NCBI GenBank assembly: GCA_937916135.1
Contig: CALFTQ010000096.1
Coordinates: 1-17,631 of the forward strand
Reading direction: 5' to 3'
From: an uncultured Verrucomicrobiales bacterium
GTDB lineage: Bacteria > Verrucomicrobiota > Verrucomicrobiia > Verrucomicrobiales > Akkermansiaceae
DNA: 17,631 nucleotides
In this document: positions 1 to 5,943 of the stretch, in pieces
Layout: each line of letters begins with the position of its first letter
Position numbering within the stretch: position 1 is the stretch's first letter
Translations under genes and position numbers: made by a program
Notes under the pieces: generated by a model
What the model saw: the letters and a program-made list of their open reading frames with translations, nothing else
Databases searched by the model: none
Told to the model about the DNA's origin: nothing

Positions 1-1
1 C

Positions 2-3000
2 TACAACTACAAGGGTGCCGTCAACGGGCTGAACATCGCCATGGACGGCACAGGCACCCAGATTTTCAGCGGCAACAATATCAAGGCGCAAAATATCACG
101 GCCCTGAAAGGCAACCTTGAGTTCACGAACGCCCCCACGGTGGCAGACACCATCAGCATCGCTCAGGGAGCCACGCTGAAACTGGGTGAGAGCTACAGCC
201 TGAACGAAGGAGTGACTCTGGCGTTGATAGCCGGGAACGGCACGCAGGGCACGCTGACCAGCGCCCTGGTACTCAACGGCGGCACACTTGAATTTGACAG
301 CACGGTGCTGAATGCCAACACCCCGCTGTTAAACGCCACCACCCAATACGGAGAAGCCTTTACCACCCAGGCCATCAGCTTCAGCAACCACCAATCGCTT
401 GAGCACGGCGTTACCTATACCCTGCTCTCCGGTGACTGGAGTACACACAGTGCCAGCATGGCCGGCAATATGCCGGATTACCTCTCCGGCAGCATCTTTG
501 CCGGCGACAGCAACGGGTTGAAAGTAACCATACGCTTTGCCGAAGGTTTCGCGGAATGGCAGGATAATTATGCCGTGTTCAGCGAAGGGGAAACCGTCCT
601 GTTCCGCGACCACGAGCCTTCCCAAAATCTTCAGTTCGCAAGCGCAACCACTGCGGGCAGCCTGCGCTTCACGAACACCGAAACGTACAGCTTCTCCGGC
701 AGCGATGTCGCGCTGAGCGGCAAGCTGAATGTGGAAAGCGGCAAGCTGGTGCTCAACAACAAGCTGACAGCGGCGGACATATCCACCGAAGGAGGCGAAA
801 TAGTGGTTGCTGCAGACGGAGAGCTGGAACTCAGCGGCAATCGAAGTGGTAAGGTGGCCGTGAATGGAGTCTCTGGCACGGGTACATTAAGCTTGAGCTT
901 AACCCAAAGCTATAACAATGACTTGGCCGTAAATGCCGATTTTGACGGAACTACACATGTGAAATCCGGTTATTTCACGCTGAACCAAAATAGCACCTAC
1001 GGTAAGAAACTCCGCATGGGAGACGGGGTAAACTTCCGGCTTCTGTCTTCTACCACTATTGATGCTGATATTGAATTAGACGGCAGCAGCCGATTCTTCC
1101 CTGAAGACAACAATAAACTCACCATCAATGGAGAAGTGACGGGAACGAGCGGAACATGGATTCGCCGTGGTAAAGGTGACGTTGTGTTTAATGGTAAGGT
1201 CAACCTCTCTGCCTTTGATTTTGAAGAAACCGGCACGACCACTCATTTCAATGGAACAGCTACCATTGGCAATCTCATATTGGATACTGACACCGCCACT
1301 CTGGGCGGTACTGGCAAACTCAGCGTTGGCAACTTCAACCTGGCCGGCGGCAAGAGTGTCACCATCGACGGACTCAGCATTGTCGAAAGCTCTGCACGGA
1401 CTCGCAGTTGGGACAACAACACGATTAACCTGAAAAACGGGGCAAGTCTGGATAGTCGTCAGTCGTACTACAACCATAGTTCCGGAACGCTGACCATTGG
1501 CGGTAGTGATGCCAATGGTACGATGTACGTGAAAGGCCTCTGCCTGATGCCCAATGATGCAGCAAATGCGAAATCCGAGCTTAACGTATCCTCCGGTGCG
1601 CACCTGATTATCGCCGGGGAAACCAGCGGAACAACAGCTTCTGATTTTGTACTGGCAGTGGGCGGTGAACAATCACAATATTCTGCCGGAGCTAATAAAA
1701 TTAACGTTTATGGCACGCTGACATCCAATGCCGCCATGACACTCTACCGCAAAGCAGCTGATGTCACCATTCAGAACGGGGGCAGATTGAATTTACTTGA
1801 AGGTCTGGTACTGAAGGGAACGGCATATAATGATTGGATGGGGGCCATGAATGCCAATCTTCAGGTTCAGGAAGGCGGGCAGCTGTATGCCGCCGGCGGT
1901 ACGCAGCGCAGCGAGCTTGTCGTCTCCCTCGCATCCGGTACCACTCTGGGTGCCATCGGCTCGGCTGATTCCACCGTCACCTTCAAGAACAACATGACTG
2001 TGGGAACAGCGGGCAAGGACGGCACCTTCACCGTAGATACCGCCGCCACCACAGCAGATGACAATCTCCTGCTGACCCGCAGCGAAACCAAGGGCGTGAC
2101 CGTGGATATGACCGGCAGCCTGAACCTGCAGGGCAACACTGCGGTGGAGGTCATCGGCAGCGGCGCACTCCGGCATAAGAGCGCGTTCAACAACGCCACC
2201 GCCATTCGTGTGCGGGAGGGAGCTACCCTGGCAGTGGATTCCGGATCTGGGCTCACCGCCGCAACAGAACTGCGCAAGAGCAGTATCTCTCTGGATTCAG
2301 CCGAAGTCAGCGGCAGCGGCATCACCGTGACAGATGCGGCAACCATCCGCGCCACGGGCGGCAACAGCACCATTTCCGCCGCAACCAACCTGACCAATGA
2401 AACCACGCTGACCTATGATGTGGCAGAGGGAGCCACCCTGCAATCCACTGGGGCACTCACCTCAGAGACACGCGGCGATCTGGTCAAGATGGGCACCGGT
2501 TCCCTGCAGCTCAACAATGGAGCAAACCGCTTCGACAACATCCGCGTAGACGCAGGTGAGCTGATGGTTCACGGTGCAGAGGCCTATGACTTGGACAACC
2601 TGCAGGCTGCTACCTCCGCTTCGCTCGGCTTCTACGCCGGAGCGGTCGGGAATAAGGAAACGGAAGCCGCTGTCTGCGTCAGCGGCACCGCAGACTTTGG
2701 CAGCGGGGCGCAGTTGAATGCCAACCTGACGCTGGCTACCGGCTCAGTCCTGAACGTGGCTGACGGCGGTCTTGCCATGGGAAGTACCCTGACCCTGCAG
2801 GAGGGCGTGCTGCTTTCCGATTCGGTTCTGGTGTGCATCAATGCGCTTTCCGTAGGTGAGCACCTGACCCTCTTCACCGGAGTGGATGCGCTGGAGCTCA
2901 ACGGGACTGAATATGCCTCAATTCTGGAAACGGATGCCGTGCTGGCCAGTTCTTTCTTCAGTAACATCGGCAGCGATGATTACACGATAATCTACACCGG

Positions 3001-3109
3001 CGATGCAGTAGGGGCTCTCAGTATTGCTCATACGGTGCCGGAACCCGCCACGTCTACACTGGGCCTGCTGGCACTCTGTGGTCTGGTTGCCCGGCGCCGC
3101 CGTAAATAA
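2..3109 (+). CDS. Giant beta-helix (autotransporter-like) PEP-CTERM surface protein, 5' end missing
   Basis: The reading frame is open from base 2, with 13 sense codons before the first ATG at 41, so the window holds only the C-terminal 1035 residues of a larger protein. Almost all of it is low-complexity Gly/Ser/Thr/Asn-rich sequence with repeated strand-turn units (such as GGTLEF, GSLRFTN, GTGSLQLNNG), the pattern of a right-handed beta-helix passenger domain. The last 24 residues (nt 3035-3106) read PEPATSTL, a hydrophobic stretch, then RRRRK: a PEP-CTERM sorting tail. No autotransporter beta-barrel is present. The tail is nearly identical to that of the minus-strand protease at 12681-15686, so both probably use the same envelope sorting machinery. 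The stretch from about 850 to 1870 looks more AT-rich than its flanks. The precise role (adhesin, mucin binding or other) cannot be read. The family assignment is firm; the function is not. Confidence 0.85.
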   Translation, partial: YNYKGAVNGLNIAMDGTGTQIFSGNNIKAQNITALKGNLEFTNAPTVADTISIAQGATLKLGESYSLNEGVTLALIAGNGTQGTLTSALVLNGGTLEFDSTVLNANTPLLNATTQYGEAFTTQAISFSNHQSLEHGVTYTLLSGDWSTHSASMAGNMPDYLSGSIFAGDSNGLKVTIRFAEGFAEWQDNYAVFSEGETVLFRDHEPSQNLQFASATTAGSLRFTNTETYSFSGSDVALSGKLNVESGKLVLNNKLTAADISTEGGEIVVAADGELELSGNRSGKVAVNGVSGTGTLSLSLTQSYNNDLAVNADFDGTTHVKSGYFTLNQNSTYGKKLRMGDGVNFRLLSSTTIDADIELDGSSRFFPEDNNKLTINGEVTGTSGTWIRRGKGDVVFNGKVNLSAFDFEETGTTTHFNGTATIGNLILDTDTATLGGTGKLSVGNFNLAGGKSVTIDGLSIVESSARTRSWDNNTINLKNGASLDSRQSYYNHSSGTLTIGGSDANGTMYVKGLCLMPNDAANAKSELNVSSGAHLIIAGETSGTTASDFVLAVGGEQSQYSAGANKINVYGTLTSNAAMTLYRKAADVTIQNGGRLNLLEGLVLKGTAYNDWMGAMNANLQVQEGGQLYAAGGTQRSELVVSLASGTTLGAIGSADSTVTFKNNMTVGTAGKDGTFTVDTAATTADDNLLLTRSETKGVTVDMTGSLNLQGNTAVEVIGSGALRHKSAFNNATAIRVREGATLAVDSGSGLTAATELRKSSISLDSAEVSGSGITVTDAATIRATGGNSTISAATNLTNETTLTYDVAEGATLQSTGALTSETRGDLVKMGTGSLQLNNGANRFDNIRVDAGELMVHGAEAYDLDNLQAATSASLGFYAGAVGNKETEAAVCVSGTADFGSGAQLNANLTLATGSVLNVADGGLAMGSTLTLQEGVLLSDSVLVCINALSVGEHLTLFTGVDALELNGTEYASILETDAVLASSFFSNIGSDDYTIIYTGDAVGALSIAHTVPEPATSTLGLLALCGLVARRRRK

Positions 3110-3193
3110 CACCGCTTCTCTGATCAGACAGGTGATCTGCTGATGAAAAATACGTCAAAAATGGAAATGTCGCACGAAAGACAAAAAAATGTG

Positions 3194-3222
3194 TTGACGA
3201 AAGGTGGAGGAACTGGTATTGT
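3194..3222 (+). promoter_or_regulatory. Promoter of tRNA-Ser
   Basis: TTGACG at 3194-3199 and TATTGT at 3217-3222 are separated by exactly 17 bases, close to the sigma-70-type consensus. Transcription would start near 3229, about a dozen bases before the tRNA, leaving a short 5' leader for RNase P. The placement supports this being the tRNA's own promoter. Confidence 0.7.
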
Positions 3223-3240
3223 TGGCGGCACACAGCAATT

Positions 3241-3330
3241 GGAGCGGTGGCTGAGAGGCTGAAAGCACCCGTTTGCTAAATGGACGTACTGCGTTAAACA
3301 GTACCGGGGGTTCGAATCCCCCCCGCTCCG
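3241..3330 (+). tRNA. tRNA-Ser, anticodon GCU (reads AGC/AGU)
   Basis: This is a complete class II tRNA cloverleaf of 90 bases. The 7-bp acceptor stem is GGAGCGG at 3241-3247 with CCGCTCC at 3323-3329, followed by discriminator G at 3330. The anticodon loop TTGCTAA is at 3273-3279 with GCT at 3275-3277. The long variable arm has a perfect 6-bp stem (GTACTG/CAGTAC), as expected for serine. The T arm is GGGGG-TTCGAAT-CCCCC. The 3' CCA is not encoded. One oddity is that the first anticodon-stem pair (positions 27-43) is C-A and the fourth is G-U, so that stem is weak. The gene stands alone with its own promoter and terminator. Confidence 0.97.
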
Positions 3331-3336
3331 CTGAAT

Positions 3337-3378
3337 GAAGGCACCAACGCTTGCAAGTGTTGGTGCCTTCTGCTTTTA
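3337..3378 (+). terminator. Intrinsic terminator after tRNA-Ser
   Basis: The arms GAAGGCACCAAC (3337-3348) and GTTGGTGCCTTC (3359-3370) are perfect inverted repeats. The stem extends inward through GCTT/AAGT with one G-U pair, leaving a TGCA loop. TGCTTTTA follows. It ends just 6 bases before the start codon at 3384, so the next gene is insulated from the tRNA transcript. Confidence 0.85.
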
Positions 3379-3383
3379 CTGCC

Positions 3384-4043
3384 ATGAAACTGAAACCGGA
3401 TTTAACGCGAGAGCAACTACAGCAACTCACGGACAGGGAGCAGCTGCACCAGCTGCTGGCCTGTACTCCGCTGAACCTGCCGCGCGTGTTTCTGTTTGCC
3501 TTGTTGTATACGCTGATGCCATGTGCCGTGCTGGGGCCTGCCCTGGGGCTGCTGGGTACGGTCGGGATGGCGGCAGCACTGGCGTATCTCTGGCTGTGGG
3601 GAACGCCGGAGTCCATGAATATCTTTCTGGTGTACTGGCTTGTGTGGTCGTTTCTGGCGTTGATGCTGGCCCTGCTGCTTCAGTTGATTGGCGGCATAAG
3701 GCAATATAGGCGGGGACGGCGGTATCTCGTGCCTGAGGAGGCTTTCAGCGCGGAATTAAAATCAGGGGAGCGCCTGGAATTGTCCGTGAATGAGGAGGTG
3801 GATCGCGAATTGGTGGTGCAGGTGCCGCAGCGTGGGGTGTATGTGCTGGTATGCCGGGTGGATGATTGCGAGGGGGCTGTGCTGCTGCATGCCGATGAAC
3901 GCGCGTGTCTGGTGGAAGTGGATGAGGTGCCCGGGTTGCGGACAGAACTCCGCATGGCTTTCCGGCTGGAGGCCGGGTATCATCGGCTTGCGGTGAGGGG
4001 GTATTGCACCGTTGCGTCGCAGATGCTGGTGATGCTGCGCTGA
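3384..4043 (+). CDS. Two-helix membrane protein of unknown function (paralogue of the next gene)
   Basis: A 219-residue protein. I chose ATG 3384 rather than the upstream TTG at 3351, because the TTG lies inside the tRNA terminator stem and because the 3384 start aligns with the start of the paralogue at 4087. The N-terminus has the pattern LTREQLQQL...LLACTPLN, then two hydrophobic segments (about residues 28-60 and 70-95) and a basic IRQYRRGRR stretch that should face the cytoplasm. A soluble, strand-rich C-terminal domain follows, containing PQRGVYVLVCRV and FRLEAGYHRLAVRG. The downstream gene repeats this plan: TTQEQLLKL, LLQSTPLN, two helices, PRRGIYAVLVTL, YRLEPGLHEL. No Shine-Dalgarno sequence precedes the start. 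I do not recognise the family. The role of a small inner-membrane protein with a cytoplasmic or periplasmic domain is only an inference. Confidence 0.8.
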   Translation: MKLKPDLTREQLQQLTDREQLHQLLACTPLNLPRVFLFALLYTLMPCAVLGPALGLLGTVGMAAALAYLWLWGTPESMNIFLVYWLVWSFLALMLALLLQLIGGIRQYRRGRRYLVPEEAFSAELKSGERLELSVNEEVDRELVVQVPQRGVYVLVCRVDDCEGAVLLHADERACLVEVDEVPGLRTELRMAFRLEAGYHRLAVRGYCTVASQMLVMLR

Positions 4044-4050
4044 TTCGCGC

Positions 4051-4079
4051 TTGCGGGGCAGGGGGATTTGTGCTAATCT
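4051..4079 (+). promoter_or_regulatory. Possible promoter for the gene at 4087
   Basis: TTGCGG at 4051-4056 and TAATCT at 4074-4079 are 17 bases apart. The expected transcription start is at about 4086-4087, on the GTG start codon itself, which would give a leaderless mRNA. The boxes fit the consensus only partly and lie in a 43-base gap between two same-strand genes. Confidence 0.35.
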
Positions 4080-4086
4080 CTTGCGC

Positions 4087-4770
4087 GTGAAGATAGATGC
4101 CCATACCACGCAGGAACAATTGCTGAAGCTGAGCGAGCAGGTGCTTCGCCGCGATTTGCTGCAGAGCACGCCGCTGAATATCAAGTTCTTCCTGCGCTAC
4201 CTCATCCTGTTCCTGCTGTTCCCCGGCATGGTGTTCGGGTACAAGGTGGGCATGGGGATTACGCTGGCTTTCTGTGCGGCGCTGGTGGGTATCCTGTTCT
4301 GGGGGAACGAGGCGGCTTCGGCTCTGGCCATCTACAGCTGGCTGAGCTGCGGCTTCCTTGTGCAGCTGTTTGTGACCATTGGGGTGGTGCGCAAGGCCTG
4401 GCGCGAGCGTGAACTCCGCCGCAGCTACCGCCCCGCCACCCCCGGGTTGCACCATGCGCAGCGCCATCCGCATAAGTACCCGCTGCGCTGGCGGAAGTCG
4501 AATACGGAGGGCTTTCTGGCTGCCCATCTCATTCTGCAGGCGCCCCGGCGGGGGATTTATGCCGTGCTGGTCACGCTGAAGAATTACCAGGGCTCCCAGC
4601 TGGTCACCCAAGGCCGGCAGGGCACTTCCCTGGTACACGCCGACGGCGGCAAGGGCCGGGATTTCAATGCCCTGGTGCTCTACCGCCTGGAGCCCGGCCT
4701 GCATGAGCTCATCTGGGCCATTCCCGAGGGCCAGTCCCCCGTGGCAGAGGTTTCGGTTCTGAATCATTGA
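4087..4770 (+). CDS. Two-helix membrane protein of unknown function (paralogue of the previous gene)
   Basis: A 227-residue protein. GTG 4087 was chosen because the residues after it (KIDAHTTQEQLLKL) line up with the start of the protein at 3384; the upstream TTG at 4051 would add an unrelated stretch. Features in order are the LLQSTPLN motif near residue 25, two hydrophobic segments (about 30-65 and 75-100), a basic linker with RKAWRERELRR, and a soluble C-terminal domain with PRRGIYAVLVTL and YRLEPGLHEL. The stop codon TGA at 4768-4770 lies inside the terminal sequence of the mobile element that begins at 4765, so insertion appears to have set the present C-terminus (last residue His). Any residues lost are probably few, since the protein is already slightly longer than its paralogue. 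Function unknown. Confidence 0.78.
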   Translation: MKIDAHTTQEQLLKLSEQVLRRDLLQSTPLNIKFFLRYLILFLLFPGMVFGYKVGMGITLAFCAALVGILFWGNEAASALAIYSWLSCGFLVQLFVTIGVVRKAWRERELRRSYRPATPGLHHAQRHPHKYPLRWRKSNTEGFLAAHLILQAPRRGIYAVLVTLKNYQGSQLVTQGRQGTSLVHADGGKGRDFNALVLYRLEPGLHELIWAIPEGQSPVAEVSVLNH

Positions 4771-5041
4771 GCCGCAGTGCGGCTCAATTTCGACCAGACG
4801 GAGCTGGATTTCGATGCTCCGCCAGGAGCAATTTCGATTGCCGTAGGCAAATTTCGATGCGGTTCGCAGAACCGAAATGCACTCGTATCACGTTCTGCCT
4901 GCACGGCCGCATGGCCGCGGAATATCCAAAGCCCCGTCAGGGGCGACATACCCATAGCGAGTGGTGGAGCATGCCACGCGCTAGCGGGGCGTGCGGAACC
5001 ACTCGCTCAGTAAAAATAGAACCAGAACCCGTGAAACGGGT
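4765..5041 (+). repeat. Left arm: string of hairpins with a constant linker
   Basis: Hairpins in order are: GAGCCGC/GCGGCTC (4769-4785), CCAG/CTGG (4794-4807), GCTCC/GGAGC (4816-4829), TTGCC/GGCAA (4838-4850), CGGTTC/GAACCG (4860-4874), CGGCC/GGCCG (near 4900-4915), GCCCC/GGGGC (near 4932-4945), a larger AGCGAGTGGT/ACCACTCGCT stem with an inner stem (about 4958-5008), and ACCCGT/ACGGGT (near 5027-5041). The first five are separated by linkers AATTTCGA or ATTTCGAT (for example 4786-4793, 4808-4815, 4830-4837, 4851-4858). Linkers are nearly constant while the stems differ. No coding capacity is evident. Confidence 0.85.
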
Positions 5042-5144
5042 GACAGAAAGCTACGTTATCTATCTAACGGAGGAATTCATCAATAGTATGCTAGTGATAT
5101 TTTGACTTGTCGTCATACGAATATGATGGTAGCATGCAGGCAAT

Positions 5145-5591
5145 ATGGGACGTTCTTACACAAACACAATCATGCACATTATCTTTCACACCAAAAGTGC
5201 AGACTGTGCAATGAAAGAGGTGGATTTGCCTCAAATTTACAGCTACATAGGCGGAATCATTCGTTCCATATCGGGGTTTGCGTATACCATTGGAGGCAGG
5301 CCTGACCACATACACATTTTAGCAGACATACCCAGTACTACAAGCCTGTCCGATTTCGTCCGGACCATTAAAGCGAACACCAGCAAATGGGTAAAAACAC
5401 TTGATGCAGAATATAAAGATTTTGCTTGGCAGGAGGGGTATGGAGCCTTTTCTGTCAGCGAATCGATGAAACACGCTGTCATCGATTACATTTGTCACCA
5501 GAAAGAACACCATCAACACCATTCAACATACGACGAGTTTGTAAATTTTCTTAAAAAGAACGGATTTTTGGCTGACGGTTCACAGTACTAA
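5145..5591 (+). CDS. IS200-like (Y1/HUH) transposase
   Basis: A 148-residue protein of the IS200/IS605 TnpA type, which cuts and joins single-stranded DNA through a 5'-phosphotyrosine link. Visible active-site parts are the HUH motif in GRPDHIHIL (His55 and His57), WQEGYGAFS at about 95-103, and the catalytic tyrosine in DYICHQKEHHQ (Tyr115, with Gln119 four residues on). The C-terminus (FVNFLKKNGF) and total length are normal for the family, so the enzyme looks intact. Start ATG 5145 matches the family's usual MG.S.TN opening. A TATGAT -10-like box lies at 5122-5127 without a good -35. The gene is clearly more AT-rich than its neighbours, fitting horizontal origin. It is the only gene between the inverted hairpin arms, which are the expected substrates. 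The substrate assignment is inferred from position. Confidence 0.93.
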   Translation: MGRSYTNTIMHIIFHTKSADCAMKEVDLPQIYSYIGGIIRSISGFAYTIGGRPDHIHILADIPSTTSLSDFVRTIKANTSKWVKTLDAEYKDFAWQEGYGAFSVSESMKHAVIDYICHQKEHHQHHSTYDEFVNFLKKNGFLADGSQY

Positions 5592-5622
5592 TAAACCACC
5601 ATAAGCAGCAACCGTCTCTGTC

Positions 5623-5887
5623 ACCCGCCTTGCGGGTTCCATTGCTTTTTTTTGATTTTACGAGTGGTTCCGCTGCTAACGCAGCTCACCACTCGCTATG
5701 GGTATGTCGCCCCGTCCGGGGCTTTGGATATTCCGCGGTCATACGGCCGCGCAGGTGGAATATGGTACGAGTGCATTGCAGTTCTGCGAACTGCATCGAA
5801 ATTTGCCTGCGGCAATCGAAATTACTCCTTCCGGAGTATCGAAATCCGCCGGTGACGGTCGAAATTGAGCCGCGGAGCGGCTCAATG
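5623..5887 (-). repeat. Right arm: inverted, diverged copy of the left hairpin array
   Basis: Read on the minus strand this repeats the left arm module by module. On the plus strand the hairpins are ACCCGC/GCGGGT (5623-5637), CGAGTGGT/ACCACTCG (5661-5695) enclosing GCTGC/GCAGC (5672-5685), GCCCC/GGGGC (5709-5722), a CGG/CCG-type hairpin near 5734-5750, TGCAGTTC/GAACTGCA (5777-5795), TTGCC/GGCAA (5803-5815), ACTCC/GGAGT (5824-5837), a weak CCG/CGG hairpin (5846-5858), and GAGCCGC/GCGGCTC (5867-5883). Linkers are TCGAAAT(T). Several stems differ from the left arm at both paired positions. A run of eight T follows the first hairpin at about 5646-5653 and might help end the transposase transcript. 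Confidence 0.83.
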
Positions 5888-5905
5888 AAAAACCTGTGAT
5901 TTTGC

Positions 5906-5933
5906 TTGCAAATCACTGGTTTTATAGTAGAAT
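5906..5933 (+). promoter_or_regulatory. Possible glyQS promoter
   Basis: TTGCAA at 5906-5911 and TAGAAT at 5928-5933 have a 16-base spacer. Transcription would begin about 3-4 bases before the ATG at 5944, a near-leaderless message. The boxes start 18 bases after the mobile element ends, so the insertion stopped just short of them. The evidence is positional only. Confidence 0.4.
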
Positions 5934-5943
5934 ACCCCGCGTT

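Larger units (their letters stand above)
4765..5887 (+). mobile_element. IS200-like element: Y1 transposase between inverted hairpin arrays
   Basis: The two ends are reverse complements of each other: CATTGAGCCGC at 4765-4775 matches GCGGCTCAATG at 5877-5887. From each end inward the same series of modules appears in inverted orientation: a GAGCCGC hairpin, four or five small hairpins joined by AATTTCGA-type linkers, a CGGCC hairpin with the shared flank GAATATCCAAA, a GCCCC/GGGGC hairpin, a CGAGTGGT/ACCACTCG stem and an ACCCG/CGGGT hairpin. The single gene between the arms is a small HUH/Y1 transposase. This is the layout of transposases associated with REP-type palindromes (RAYT-like), but with far longer and more elaborate arms than a simple REP pair. 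The element sits between the stop codon of one gene and the glyQS promoter, and damages neither severely. Confidence 0.75.

Noticed and set aside
3351..3384. Upstream TTG start for the first two-helix membrane protein
   Set aside because: It falls within the tRNA terminator stem, and the added residues have no counterpart in the paralogue.
3745..4767. Minus-strand ORF (340 codons) across the two small membrane genes
   Set aside because: It spans the gap between two plus-strand paralogues that support each other by alignment. Its own translation is Pro/Gln/His-rich and low in complexity.
4769..4874. CRISPR-like array in the left arm
   Set aside because: The constant parts are only 7-9 bases and the variable parts are self-complementary hairpins of 13-17 bases. 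CRISPR repeats are 23-40 bases with unstructured unique spacers, and no cas gene is present.
5088..5105. Five-codon leader peptide (MLVIF) after GGAGG, ahead of the transposase
   Set aside because: The spacing from GGAGG to ATG is too long, at about 13 bases, and so short an ORF arises easily by chance. There is no attenuator-like structure linked to it.
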